Source: Microstegium vimineum (Eukaryota > Streptophyta > Magnoliopsida > Poales > Poaceae). Taken from it: a DNA stretch of 64,000 nucleotides. Position 1 is the first letter of the stretch, and each line of letters begins with the position of its first letter. The notes beneath the pieces are model-generated. The model had not been told where the DNA came from. It saw only the letters and a program-made list of their open reading frames with translations, and made no database searches. Made by a program: the position numbers and the translations under genes. The stretch is taken from NCBI GenBank assembly GCA_022036555.1, contig CM039128.1, positions 25,056,719-25,120,718 of the forward strand. The letters are read 5' to 3'. Positions 45,932 to 58,151 of the stretch are shown in pieces.

Positions 45932-48563
45932 ATGTCGTCGGACGATGAGGTCAGGGAGGAGAAGGAGCTCGACCTCTCCTCCAACGACGTCGTCACCAAG
46001 TACAAGGCTGCCGCCGAAATCCTCAACAGTAAGTAACCTCGCCTTATCGCCCCCTTCTAACCTTATCACCCATCCTTGCGGTTGATCTGTGGTCCAGCAG
46101 CGTGCGTGGAGATTGTCTAGTTTTTCTAGTATTTGTTGCCGCTTTGCTAGCTGTTCTTCAATTTAGATGTTTGGCTGTCTTTGTGAATTGTTAGTAGTAG
46201 CTGGATTTAGCTGTTGGGTGAGTAAATGAGGTTCCCGTTACAATTTTGAGAAGCGGAATTTGGTGTCAAATGACGTTTTTATTGACCATGATGTCTACTG
46301 GTAGTTGTGGTTCTGGATTGCAGAGGAGGCTTCCACTTGGATGTTACACTTTGGTTGCTCCATTTTCTTTGGAAGTTTGTTCAGCAAGTGCACTGATAGT
46401 AATTGTGCCTACTTTGTCCTGATGATGTATACTAATATCTGAAATGAAATGCTAAACTGGTAGTAGTTTTGCTTACTTTGGCTTGATGATGCATACTAAT
46501 ATCAGAAATGAAATGCTAAAGTGTTTTTACCACCTTGCAACAGACGCTCTGAAGCTGGTTGTGTCCGAGTGCAAGCCAAAAGCTAAGATTGTTGACCTTT
46601 GTGAGAAGGGTGACTCTTTCATAAGAGAGTAATAAATCTTTCTGTGTCTTGGAGCTCTTGATTGCTACTTTCTTGCTAATTTGCATCCTTACTTTGGGCT
46701 CATTGTTGGGAACAGGCAAACTGGGAATGTCTACAAGAATGCCAAGAGGAAGATTGAAAGGGGCATTGCTTTCCCAACCTGTGTATCTGTGAATAACAGC
46801 GTCTGCCACTTCTCACCGCTTGCCACAGATGATGCAGTTCTTGAAGAAAATGATATGGTTAAAATGTAATTGTCTTGCTGCAACTATCTCTATAATGCCT
46901 TTTTGCTGATATTGCTGTGGACCTCAACAATTTTCTTTTCCTTTGCAGTGATATGGGCTGTCATATTGATGGCTTTATTGCTGTGGTGGCACATACACAT
47001 GTAATTGCAAATGGGCCTGTCACAGGAAGAGCAGCTGATGTTCTTGCTGCTGCCAACACAGCAGCAGAAGTTGCCATGAGGCTTGTAAGACCTGGGAAGA
47101 AGGTATAAGTGTTTTACAAAGCCCTTTTTTTTTCTTTTACAAGTTATATTTTATCTATCAGTATTATCGCCTCTTTGAAATATGTTTGAAGTGGTGGCCT
47201 AACTAAGTATTTCCTTTCTCATTTTGTGGGTGTGTACTGATTTGTCCGTTCCATCACTAATCCCCACTCTACATATTTTCAGAATAAGGATGTCACTGAA
47301 GCAATTCAGAAAGTTGCTGCTGCTTATGATTGCAAAATTGTGGAAGGTGTTCTTAGCCATCAACTGAAACAATTTGTGATTGATGGTAACAAAGTTGTGC
47401 TCAGTGTCTCCAATGCTGATACAAAGGTTGATGATGCTGAATTTGAAGAAAATGAAGTCTATGCAATTGATATTGTCACCAGCACTGGGGAGGGGAAGGT
47501 AAGAATTTCCGTTATTTTCAAATGATCCTCCTTTTTCCCCCTGTTTGATTACATTTTTGTTGAATAACCATGACAGCCCAAGTTATTGGATGAGAAGCAG
47601 ACCACCATCTATAAAAGGGCTGTAGACAAGAATTATCACTTGAAGATGAAAGCATCAAGGTTTATTTTCAGTGAAATCAGCCAGAAGTTCCCAATCATGC
47701 CTTTTACTGCTAGGTTTGTGACTGCACAACTAATTTTCAGTTTTGAACTGGTTTACTTTTGTTATCTATGAAACATGATCTTATGAATTAATATAGGGCA
47801 TTAGAAGAGAAGCGTGCACGCTTAGGCTTGGTGGAATGCATGAACCATGAGCTATTGCAGCCATACCCTGTACTTCATGAGAAGCCAGGTAGAGATATAC
47901 CTCCTAACCCCCTAAATATAACCACTGAGTGCTTGAATTTGTTTTTCAACATACCCTAACTTCTACTTTGGGTCTAAAGAAGCTCCTGCAAGGTTTGTGG
48001 GCTTCTGGTGAGGTTGATTTATGTGCTTATTTGCCATTTCTTTGAACTTCTAATGTTAGCATTCCTATTGGATTATTGTAACAGCCATCAATCATATTAA
48101 GTGGTTGCATCATGCAGGTGATCTTGTTGCACACATAAAGTTCACTGTGCTTCTGATGCCCAATGGATCAGATAAGATTACATCGCATTCGCTACAGGAG
48201 TTACAGCCCACAAAATCCATTGAAGATAATGCTGAGATAAAGGCATGGCTTGCTTTGGGGACAAAATCAAAGAAGAAGGGCGGTGGAAAGAAGAAGAAAG
48301 GTTTGTCTCATGTTCACATTACACAATACTCATTATTTTGTGCCCCTGAGCTGCATGCTGATTTGGTTCTCTTGATAAACTAGTTACACGCTAATGTGTT
48401 TTGAATGTTTTGTGTTACACAACTCTTGTGCTTTTTGTCTATACTTGTTTATTTTGTATGATTCGTTGTACTTGTCTGTTTCCTCATGAATGTAGGCAAG
48501 AAAGGAGATGCAGCTGAAGCAGATCCCATGGAGGAGGCGACAAACGGTGCAAGCCAAGAATAA
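45932..48563 (+). CDS. EBP1: EBP1 / proliferation-associated protein 2G4 homologue
   Basis: Coding exons 45932-46028, 46544-46628, 46716-46865, 46949-47102, 47283-47498, 47577-47713, 47797-47888, 48118-48300 and 48496-48563 join without a break into 393 residues, close to plant EBP1. A 100-bp intron (45,832-45,931) lies in the 5' UTR and the ATG is the first codon after it. Acidic N-terminus (MSSDDEVREEKELDLSS), then the methionine-aminopeptidase-like pita-bread fold (FPTCVSVNNSVCHFSP, DMGCHIDGFIAVVAHTHV, ITSTGEG-like region) without peptidase activity in this family, and a C-terminal lysine tract (KKKGGGKKKKGKKG) for RNA binding. In plants EBP1 promotes organ growth and ribosome biogenesis. 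All introns are GT-AG and no lesion was seen. Confidence 0.95.
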
Positions 48564-48780
48564 TTCTGATTTTTGGAATTACTGCCTCCAGCTTTTTTTT
48601 TCTTGTTTCTTCACTGCATCTGATGGTGTTATATTACATTCAGCTGTGGAAAAAAAACTGAGTACTTTTTCTAGTGTCTTGAGAAATGAAGCATCCTGCT
48701 GCACATTATCGCATCTAATGGCACAAAGATAATTATCTACGAGGCATGCCCAGTGTTAGTTATCTGTTCACCACACATGA
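48564..48780 (+). other. EBP1 3' UTR (end not fixed)
   Basis: T-rich sequence after the stop codon. No clear poly(A) signal was chosen. Confidence 0.45.
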
Positions 48781-48867
48781 CGCCCTTCATTTTGAGCTGC
48801 TCCCAGCCTGGAAATTTTAGTGCCAACTGTGTGGGTTGCAGCATCCAGATGCAAATGTTCCAAGTAT

Positions 48868-49070
48868 AGGCCTAACATCTTTCTGTTTGTGGTGTCTGGA
48901 TTTTGTTGATCCGTTCAGTCCAGCGCCTTGCGGCATAATAAGATTAAAATTTTACACCATGCTGACTCGGTTGTTTTCTGGGCTGACACATCTTTCTGTT
49001 TGTGGTTCCTGGATTTGGTTGATCCATCCAGTCCAGCGGCTTGTAGCATGAGATTTAACTTTTTACCTTC
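48868..49070. repeat. Imperfect tandem duplication downstream of EBP1
   Basis: CATCTTTCTGTTTGTGG followed by TGGATTTxGTTGATCC and CAGTCCAGCG occurs at about 48,870 and again at about 48,988, a unit of about 118 bp. Confidence 0.65.
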
Positions 49071-49347
49071 CTGGATCGATATTGAGTGATGTGAGTCAGC
49101 AAAATGCCAAAAACGTGAGCAATTGAGGCAATAGACTTGGGAGCAAATTGCCTTTGAGCAGACGAAATACAATGCGACAGCATTTTATTATTTCGGCTAT
49201 TATATGACTCGGGTCATGCCAGTCGGGGCCTGCGGGCTGCGGCCTACCTGTCGGATGGTTAATCAACATCGGATGGTTAATCAACCTTGCAGAGTCATGT
49301 TGACGTCGCATCCCCTCTCATTTCTCTGCCAAGCCTGGTGGTATACA

Positions 49348-49537
49348 TTAGGCTAGTCTCGATGTAGTTTTATAGGCATTAAATATACTGATGTGGTAAT
49401 ATATTGATGAAGAGAGAGGCAATAAAAGTTTCATGGGAGCAGAGATAGTTTCATCTGTATGAAACTTTTATCCCCTGTTTCTAAAGTTTTGATGTGTTGA
49501 AAACTGAGACATGAAATCCGCATTGAGACTGGTCTTA
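49348..49537. mobile_element. Tourist-like MITE with TTA duplication
   Basis: A 184-bp element (49,351-49,534) with inverted ends GGCTAGTCTC.ATG and CAT.GAGACTGGTC, flanked by TTA on both sides (49,348-49,350 and 49,535-49,537). A 3-bp TTA duplication is typical of PIF/Harbinger-Tourist MITEs. No coding capacity. Confidence 0.75.
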
Positions 49538-49611
49538 GATCATAGTTTATTTATTTCCTCAAAAGAGAGAGAGAAAGAGAAAATCCTAGTTTATTTAGAT
49601 TGGTGTCAGCG

Positions 49612-49756
49612 ATGGCGAGGTGGTGGAGCCATAGAATAAGTCCCTCTAATTCTATACTCGTCTCGATGGGTTTTTCTCTGGCGCGAGGTGGTGGAGCCAT
49701 AGAATAAGTCCCTCTAATTCTATACTCTGTCGATGGTGTTTTCTCTGGCACGGTGA
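49612..49756. repeat. Two copies of a ~72-bp direct repeat
   Basis: GCGAGGTGGTGGAGCCATAG and the following bases through TTTTCTCTGGC occur twice in succession with few differences. Confidence 0.75.
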
Positions 49757-50430
49757 AAGATTTGTGAGGGACCACACTGATGAATAGACGATGTTTTACC
49801 CCGACACTGGTGGAAGATCTGCGTAAATCTAGTGGAAGATCTGCGTAAAAGATTTGCGGGGGACGACACTGGTGAATAATCTGTTAGGGTTTGGTCTCTA
49901 AAATCTTGATGGAGATGGAGATATCAAATTATGGTCTCTTTTGTAGTGTTGTCCAATGCTTTAGTTGCTCCTGATGGTGGCAGTCTGTTTATATATGCAT
50001 CTAGAAGTGTAGCCACGCGTTTCAAAATGATGAGGTATATGAATTTGAGGTCTCCTGTTGTCCCTCTTAGGCAAGTTCATATCCTTGGCCCTGTTGCCCC
50101 TCATAAAAGTTATTGTAGCTTAAGATAGAGAACTTGCCTATCATAAAAATTATCGTTGCGAATAGTTACACAATCTCAAGCTATTGTAGTTTAAGGTAGA
50201 TAAAAACTCTACAAAGGAGTTTCCTCTTAGACAAGCTCATATATATCCCTATCATGAGAACTCAGGCTACCGACCGAGCTATTGTAGTCTAAGGCAGAGG
50301 ACTACGGGGAGGAGTATTTTTTTCACACCGCCGACCAAAAATTCACCCTCTCGGGCCTTTGAACTCTGGTCACTGGGGACGTCCTCCAAAGTCTTGACTA
50401 ATTGGTCTAGTAACAGGTGATGTTCATATC
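49757..50430. other. Intergenic sequence, no gene recognised
   Basis: A short phrase like GCTATTGTAGTTTAAGGTAGA recurs three times (about 50,113, 50,180 and 50,277). No coding or RNA gene was recognised. Confidence 0.5.
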
Positions 50431-50439
50431 CCTATCATT

Positions 50440-50700
50440 TCAGATGTTTAGATACTAATTTAGAGTATTAAATATGACTAATTACAAAACTAATTGCACG
50501 GATTGAGACTAATTTGTGAGACAAATCCATTAAGCCTAACTAGTTCATAATTTGATAATATGGTCCTACAATAAACATATGCTAATGATGAATTGATTAG
50601 GCTTAATAGATTTGTCTTGCGAATTAGTCACATATTTTGTAATTAGTTTATAATTAGCTTAATATTTTATTCTAATTAGTATCAAATATTCCATGTGACA
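50440..50700. mobile_element. MITE-like fold-back, AT-rich
   Basis: Arms around 50,476-50,545 and 50,590-50,655 are inverted copies (ACAAATCCATTAAGCCTAA against TTAGGCTTAATAGATTTGT), a sequence familiar from grass MITEs. Ends are not defined. Confidence 0.6.
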
Positions 50701-50974
50701 TCTCTTAAACTTTAGTCCGCAGATCAAACACTCACTTACATTTCTAGAATCTAGAAAGCATTTTAACATGTCCAAGGCATCAAACATGAATTCATAACGT
50801 TGGTGTTATCGGCGTGTATCATGAGAATAGAAAGTACGAAAGTTACTATCCAAAGTTTTTCTACTTTAGGAAGAAATATATGGTTCAATAATCCATTCGT
50901 TAAAACTTAGATACAATTGTATAGTAAACATATGTAAACACACAAAAAACCACAAACACACACACTCACATCTT

Positions 50975-51248
50975 GGCCCTGTTTGGATTAAAAGGTTAGA
51001 GCTAGTTTGCACTCAACTAGCCTCCAAAAATATTCAAATAAAATGGTTAAATTGAGCTAGTTGCAACTAACCCACCTAAAAAACTATCTCTTATTTTGGC
51101 TAGTTCAAGTGGGATGTATTAATTTTTTTTTCTAGGCTAATTTTGGTAGAGTTCACTACCAAAAAAAGTATCTTTATTGACAATCTAGTTTAGAGCCAGT
51201 CCTATGCTACTCTAACCTCTAGTCAAGCTAAATTATACAAACAAGGCC
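50975..51248. mobile_element. Short TIR element (GGCCCTGTTTGG ends)
   Basis: It begins GGCCCTGTTTGGAT and ends TATACAAACAAGGCC, an imperfect inverted repeat of the kind seen in many grass MITEs. I could not find a clear target duplication. Confidence 0.55.
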
Positions 51249-51668
51249 TATGTAAATATCAAGACCTACAACTGCAAACGCTTTGAAGATCCTGTTCTTA
51301 GTGAGATCGACAGAGTAACGACGGCCACGCCATTCTAACCACTGATTTGTGGTAACGAAATCTCTCTCGCGCAAACAAACCCAAAGGCTGCGCAAGGGTA
51401 TCGTGGCAAGAAACCGATGTTGCTTGCAGTTCCAACCGCGTGCTCGACGGTATAAACGGTGGGCACGCCGCACGCGGGCCCCTCTCTCTGAAAGTGGGGC
51501 TATCCTCGCTGGCTACGTCTCCCTGCGCGCACAAAAACCCTAGCACGCAGGCGCAGCCAGCCCTGGCACCAAAGCTTCTGGAGAACAACAACACATACCC
51601 GTCCCCCCTCCCGCCCGCCGTCGCGTCCTCATCGAATCGAATCGAATCGCGCGGCGATCACCCACCTC

Positions 51669-54604
51669 ATGGCGGACAGGGAGCCCGTCGTGGGGCGACC
51701 CGAGGCGGCTGAAGAGGAGGACGCCTCAGCCGCCGTCGCCGCGGGGGGAGGAGGAGCACGGGCGCCCAGGTGGCCCCCATCGTGAGGCTTGAGGAGGTAG
51801 CCGTCACCACCGGCGAGGAAGAGGAGGACGTCCTGCTCGACATGTGAGGCGACGCCCTCTCCCCCACCTACTTGTTCATTGACGCGCGCGGTTGTCCTCC
51901 CCCGCTCGATTTGGTGCTGATTTGGGTTTTGCAGGAAGGCGAAGCTGTACCGATTTGACAAAGACGGCAACCAATGGAAGGAACGGGGCACCGGCACTGT
52001 CAAGCTTCTGAAGCATAAGGAGACCGGCAAGGTCCGACTCGTCATGCGCCAGGCCAAGACGCTTAAGATCTGCGCGAACCACCTCGGTACCCTTTCTATC
52101 TATTTGAAATTCGCCGTCACAATTTGTATCCAGCTTTTGGTTGATCCCAAACAGTAGGATTCTGATGCCGCGCTGTGTATGCAGTGGCCTCCACCACGAA
52201 TATGCAGGAGCATGCGGGCAGCGACAAGTCGTGCGTCTGGCACGCTGCTGACTTTGCTGATGGCGAACTCAAGGAGGAGATGTTTGCCATCAGGTTTGGT
52301 TCGGTAGAAAGTGAGTTCTCTACCTTGTTTATCCAGTTGTTATGCCCCATCTATATGTTTGATATACTATATGATTGAACTTCATAACCTCAGTGTTCTA
52401 AAATGAAATCTTAGTGTTCCAGTAGGCCTGCCTGGTTGTTAAGCTGACAGTCTGATTATAGACTGCTTGGAACTACTAGATGGCTTGCCCTTTACGATAT
52501 TGCAAAATGACCAATCAAATAGGTTTACCAGAGCTTAGGGACCTTGTTTTGTTGACTAAGCGTTTTTTTAAATTCTACTTTTTTCTACCGAGTGATGCTA
52601 AAGAAGCGATTTATGAACAAAATTGCAATCTATATGACTTCATTGTTCGGTTTCAGTTTTGTGGAACTAATTGCTGTCGAGTGTTAACAAAGGAGACTCG
52701 TTTGATTTGTTGGCTTCTATCCATAAAAAAGATGGTGAATTGTTTTGTCTTGTAAATAGTAAATCCTAATACAAATGGTGACTGAACTGGCACTGGATAT
52801 TGATTTTGAGAACTTTATTGGGATCTAATAATCCGATAGCTTTTTAGTTCTACCGCTATTCTACTATTATTTTCTCTTTAAGGAGCACTATTATTAGGCA
52901 TGCATCTGTGGGTGGCGGTTGAAAGAGGCTTGATCATTTGATATCATTTCTGTGCCAGGTGGTGTGATCAATTGATTACAACCTGTCGAAGTTAATTGTT
53001 TGCATAATTCATTCATCATGGGGGCATATTTGCATAGTACCTTTCTACCAGTTCTTTATCTCAAATTTCTTGTGTTTAAGTTTGTGTCATCTAGTTTCAC
53101 ATTGCAACATCTAAGTTTTAAGCCTTGGTTTTAGGTTTCTAGTGTACATTTCATAGAGCTTTTTCAAATTTCCCTGTAAAATGTTATCCTTGATTTGTGG
53201 ATTCCTGAGCAGTTCATAAGACAAGTACCAAAACGAGGTGTCCCATGATCACCATTGTAAAATGGATCAGACAGATTTATTGTTTATGGCGGCAGTTGCA
53301 TACTCGACATGTAGAGTTCCTGAAATACATATTGGTATACAGCTAATCATCATGGTCTGGTAGTAGCATTTTGCCAATCTGTAGTGTGGTTGGTTCATTC
53401 CGCGTTGGTATTACGTAACACATTATTTTCTTTTCATTCATGCTCCTATATATTTGAAGGGGTTGACCTTTACAACTGTTCAATATCTTCTTTTTGGCGC
53501 ATATTTTACTTAATTGAGTTCCCTACTGGCAATTGTAGGCATTAGCTTTGGTTTACCAACATTCTTTTATGAATACACACATGTGTGCTATGTGTCAGCT
53601 CCAGCTTAGTGGTAGTTCTGTGAGGTGTGAAGTAGTCAAATATTTCTTGTTAACTTCCTAACTAGCTCATTTTTTATTAGTTACAACGTCATGAGTGGTA
53701 CTTTTTAAGGCACTCTAGGTGCTATAGATATACAACATTGCCTTTGATAGACCTCTGTTGGAGGCTGCAGTCTTTCTATTCATAGTTTGTCTTCTATTAA
53801 TGGGCGTTGTTGCAATCTTGCTACTGGTGTAGCATCTTATTACACGGATAAGTATGTTGTCATGTGTGCTCTGTGTGACTGTCTCAGAACCAGCTTGGTG
53901 GTAGTTCTGTGAAGTGTGAATTAGCCAAAATATTTGTTGTTAACTTCCTAACTTACTCAGTGTTTAGTAGTTACAATGTCATGAGTGATACTTTTTATGG
54001 AATTCTTGGTGCTATACAACCTTGCCTTTGTTAGACTTCTTTTGTGTGTTTATCCTCTGGTTGCAGGCTGGCAGCCTTTGTCTTCATAATTTTAGTTTCA
54101 CTATTATTAATGGCTCTTGTTAAAAATCTTGCTATAACAGTCTAGCATCGGTATCATATTACTTGGATTGCGATCTCATGTGTAGACCATGTAGTGTTTT
54201 GCCCTTTTGGTTAAGTCTGTTTAGAAAGAAGCATAGTTTTGTGTTTTCTATACCGACAGTCAATTGCTATGTCATCTGTTGAGTGAAATACTCCCTAGGG
54301 ATGTGTCCATTTTCTTTTCCTCAGTCACTGCGTCTTCCAAAAACTTGTTGAATTTCACTAAGGCATGCTGACATCAATTCTTTGATCTCATATAGATTGC
54401 AAGAAGTTCAAGGAGTTGATTGAAGAGATTGCTGAATCGCTTACAAAGAACGAGGGCAAGGAAGGTGAAGATGATTCTTCCATGGCAGGATTGCTGGAGA
54501 AGCTCACTGTGAGCGAGGACAAATCTGAGGAAAGTGCCAAGTCGGAGTCCACTGATTCTGGCAAACTGACCGAAGCCAAAGCCGATGCAGCCCCAGCCGA
54601 GTAG
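51669..54604 (+). CDS. RANBP1: RanBP1 homologue, first exon frame disrupted
   Basis: Exons 51669-51843, 51935-52086, 52185-52310 and 54396-54604, GT-AG introns, the last 2,085 bp. The Ran-binding domain spans exons 1-4: AKLYRFDKDGNQWKERGTG, VKLLKHKETGKVRLVMRQ, TLKICANH, WHAADFADGELKEEMFAIRF, CKKFKELIEEIAESL; then an acidic Ser/Glu-rich tail ends DAAPAE. RanBP1 binds Ran-GTP and helps RanGAP hydrolyse it in nuclear transport and mitosis. In exon 1 the frame of the upstream ATG (MADREPVVGRPEAAEEEDAS) meets TGA at about 51,784; the conserved TGAQVAPIVRLEEVAV frame is one base out, with the change near 51,757. An ATG formed across the first splice junction (LLDM|KAKLYRF) could start a shorter protein. 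Either assembly error, a true mutation, or a recent pseudogene. Confidence 0.85.
53578..54120. repeat. Imperfect ~288-bp tandem duplication in RanBP1 intron 3
   Basis: TGGTAGTTCTGTGA.GTGTGAA, GTTAACTTCCTAAC, GTTACAA.GTCATGAGTG and other phrases recur in the same order about 288 bp apart. Confidence 0.7.
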
Positions 54605-54900
54605 TGGCCTAGTTGGTGTGGTTTATGCAGATCCTCCTGGTGCTGAATCAGTTTGTCTGTCCTTCCAGTATAAGTCTGGTGCCATGAAATATGATTGCTA
54701 ACTTTTGGGGGCGAGTTGGATCAGTCTCAGGTGTTTGGATTTGTTCTAGTCTGGTTTGGTCTGGGCTTTGATTTTGTTAAAACTTAAGTTCTTTGGGGTT
54801 GGAACGTCTGGTACGTGAGTTGCTAGTATTTCACTACATGGATCGTTATGGATTGCGGTAAATTCATATAATGTGCATTTTTTTCGTTCAATACACATAC
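54605..54900 (+). other. RanBP1 3' UTR (end not fixed)
   Basis: A G/T-rich region after the stop codon, becoming AT-rich near 54,880. The poly(A) site is not fixed. Confidence 0.4.
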
Positions 54901-55095
54901 ATGTGTTGTATTAATATACTTTATATACCAATGCCCATGAGGAGTTTTTTTTTATGTTTATTGTGATGGAAAAGGCTTGCATTAAAAACGGTGTCCACGC
55001 AAGTCGCTGGATGTAAGAACAGCTACATGATCTGGTACCTGGTCCATCCAGATCAGCGGACCAGCATTGCAAGTCATGCCGATGGGCATCGAGAG

Positions 55096-55300
55096 GCGCT
55101 GTTTGGTAGGGTTTTTAGTGGCTTCAGCTTCTCTTGTATTATTTATAGGAGCTGTTTTTTTTTTCTTTTCTCTCCCTACAGAGTAGTTGAAGTTAAAAAA
55201 ACTAGCTTCTCCTGTTCCCACTGGCTCTGTGAGAGAAAGAGAGATAAACAACTTGTGTGAATAGTGCAGGAAGCTGGTAGGAGCTATGCTAAACGGGGTC
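55096..55300. mobile_element. Possible MITE
   Basis: GCGCTGTTTGGTAGGGTTT at the left and AGCTATGCTAAACGGGGTC at the right form a loose inverted repeat of MITE type. Without a clean duplication this stays tentative. Confidence 0.35.
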
Positions 55301-56150
55301 TATAAGTTTGTCTGTACAACAACTATATGTTTTAGGGGCTGTCAATCCACGTTTCCCCTATGGATATTATTTATCTTTCTCCTATGGATATTATTTATCT
55401 TGCTTCTCTCTTCTTTTTCCTTGGCACAAATCACAAACCATAGTTTACAAACCATAAGAAAAAAATTCTCCTCACCACAAATCACAGATGACAAAAGATA
55501 GAGTATAAATCATAAGTAACAAACCACAAATCAAAAATAATAATTTTTCTATGAAAGGACAAAGACAAAATTCGTGTGTTGCCAACCCCTAAATCACACA
55601 GTTGTTGTTTAGCCTTACTCTTCCAGGATGACACGCTCCAATCCCTTTGCTGCTGGTTGCTCCAAACCCTTTATACATGTCATGGCTTCAACATGTTGGA
55701 CATTTATCAGATGGTTTGCCGAATCTGCTACTACCACAACCACCTATCCAAGATTGCGAATAAATAATGCCCCATCCTCCTTTACATGGTTTAGAAAAGA
55801 AGGCACCATCATAATTGATTTTGTAATAATCTTAAGGTGGTGCCTTCCCATTTTGTATCACGTGTTGCCACTTGTAGGCAAACTTCGAGGCATTCATGTG
55901 AAAGAACACATCACCACTTCTTGAGGGTTCTTACTCCTTTCTCCATTGTTTGTTTTGTTCCACCACCAAAAAACTAAACCTTTTCTGCACAACAAGTCCC
56001 TCCTAGATTATAGAAAAAAAATAGTCTGAGCCTTACTTCAAGATTTAGGAACCTTCTCAAGATTTAAGAGCAACCAACATAGACTCATATTCTTACATTT
56101 AAGAAATAGAAGACCAACATCTTCATCAAATCTATGGGCACACGGACATA
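55301..56150. other. Intergenic, nothing recognised
   Basis: AT-rich. Some short open frames occur, but none shows family motifs or splice-supported extension. Confidence 0.5.
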
Positions 56151-56489
56151 TAGGATCTGTTTGGTTCAAGGGATCGGGTGGGATGGGATGAGATAAGTCC
56201 ACTTTTGAAGGTGTTTAGTCGAGAGTTTGGTGGAACTGGGACATGCCATCTAGAGAATATGCTGAGTATATTCGTCAAAACCAGGGGCATCCTTGTCCCC
56301 GCAAAAATCACAGACAAAGTCACCCCACTTTGATGTCGTCTTTGCGTTCTCATCTTCACGTTAGAGCATGGGCAATGTATATGGATCAAGTGGTCCATAT
56401 AGCTAGGACCCACAAAAGTAGCCTTAATAGTAAAATCAAAGTCGACAATGTTATAATCTAAAGTGATCTATAAGGTGGACCCCCCAAAC

Positions 56490-58134
56490 TGAAAGGTCCT
56501 AAGTGATGGCTAGAGGGGGGGGGGGGGTGAATAGCCTAATTTGAAAACTAAAAACAATCTCAACAATAAGTTAGATAACTATGAGGCGAAGCTTGACTTG
56601 CACTAGCCTACTAGGGGATGCAAAGCCACCTAACCACAATTTCTATCCTAATAAGTTCTAGGATCACTCAATGCCTACTCAATTCTAGTAGCCCTCTAGG
56701 CACACCCTAATATAGTAAGACGAGTACCAATCAAGTGAATACCAATAAGATCACACAATCACACGAGACAATGGTTGACACTTGATTTTCTTCCGAGGTT
56801 CACTAGTTTGCCAACTAGCTAGTCCCCGTTGTGGAAAGACACTCACTTGGAGGTTCACGCGCTAATTGGCATCACACGCCAAACCCGTCACCGGGTGCCG
56901 CACAACCAAAACAAGATGAGGCTATTGAAACGCCACGAACAATCCACTATAGTTACCTTTGCGATCTCCCGCGGGGAAGGCACAAGAACCCCTCACAATC
57001 AACTTGTAGTCGACGAAGCACAATCACCAAGCTTCTCGATCTACCACCGCTGCTCCAAACCATCTAGGTGATGGCAATCACCAAGAGCAACAAGAAATCC
57101 GCAGCGAGAACGCCTCCCAAGTGCCACTAGATGGAAGCTATATGCGAAATGCACTTGGATCACTCAATCTCTATTAGGTTTTCACTAACCAAGCATGGAG
57201 ATGAGTGGGAGGGAGTTTGCTCAGCTCAAAGGAGTCTCAAGATGTTCAAATGTGCGAGAGAAACACCCTAGAGCCGGCCAACACATATTTATAACTCCCC
57301 TCAAAGTCTTCAAACCGTTGGGCTGATAAGTTGGTGACGGGCGCTCTTCATGGGGGCGACAGACGCTCCGTCGCTAGCGTCCGACGCCTTGTCAGAACTA
57401 GCCGTTGGGCTGACGCGTGGGCGGCGGACGCTCCGTCCCCAGCGTCCGACGCTCGGACCTCCAGCGTCCAACGCCTGTCTTCGATTCACTCGCTTGCAGA
57501 GCCCTCGGAAGCCCGACGGACGCTCCACGAGATACCGACAGACAGCGTCCGTCGCGCTTGGAATTTTCTCTACGGCTTTAGTGTGGCCGACGGACGCTAC
57601 GTCATGCTGACGCCAGCGTCCGGCGCCATCGTCCGACGCCCTGATCTGCAGCGTGTGGCGCCCCTGCTTGATCCTCTTTTGTCTCTGATCTTTTCCAGTC
57701 TTGCTCCAATGTGCCAAGCACTAAGATACCTTTTTAGTGAAACACTTCTTGGCATGTTTTACTTGTCAATTATCATGGAGTATGACACTAAGTCCTAAAT
57801 GCACATGCACGATAACACCTAGTGGCACTTGACAAACCGCAATCACTTTTGAATTTCCCCTTTTAATAGTACGGTTGTCTATCCTAAATGTGATCACACC
57901 CACTTGGTGTCTTGATCACCAAAAGAAAAGGCCCTAGCATATACCTTTGCCTTGAGTAGCTTAGGGTCTTTCCATTCTCCTTCCTTTCCATGTGTGAGCT
58001 CTAGGTCTCCACCACCTTTGCTTGCTCCACCACTTGTCATCATCTTCTATATATGTACTAAGCCTACTCAAACACTTAGAGCTATGTTAGTACCTTAGGT
58101 TTCATCAATTATCCAAAACACTAGAGATCTCTCA
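56490..58134 (-). repeat. 3' LTR of the Sirevirus-type element (about 1.65 kb)
   Basis: On the - strand it starts TGAGAGATCTC just after the polypurine tract and ends near CCTTTCA after CTATTCACCCCC...CTCTAG, the typical end of these LTRs. It includes a GC-rich block (57,330-57,660) with repeated ACGCTCCG/GCGTCCGACGC phrases and a run of G (on +) at about 56,515-56,528. Exact ends are inferred. Confidence 0.65.
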
Positions 58135-58151
58135 ATCTCCCCCTTTTTGGT
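58135..58151 (-). other. Polypurine tract of the Sirevirus-type element
   Basis: - strand CCAAAAAGGGGGAGATT directly before the LTR start. Confidence 0.7.

Noticed and set aside
45683..46069. Open frames on the - strand over the EBP1 first exons
   Set aside because: They mirror the GC-rich 5' UTR and exon 2 on the coding strand and have no independent motif.
45932..48563. EBP1 gene as an active methionine aminopeptidase
   Set aside because: Overall fold matches, but the acidic start and lysine-rich tail are those of EBP1/PA2G4, a family known to lack peptidase activity.
51629..52082. Open frames on the - strand over RanBP1 exon 1-2
   Set aside because: GC-driven shadows; the + strand has the spliced Ran-binding domain.
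52480..52755. 91-codon open frame in RanBP1 intron 3 as a separate gene
   Set aside because: Lies wholly within an intron, AT-rich, no motif.
56514..56528. Run of G as a G-quadruplex candidate
   Set aside because: It is the expanded version of the usual CCCCCC stretch near the end of Sirevirus LTRs, and a single homopolymer run is also a common sequencing weak point.
57310..57798. Overlapping open frames of 86-155 codons within the copia LTR
   Set aside because: They are caused by the CG-rich repeated words; no protein features.
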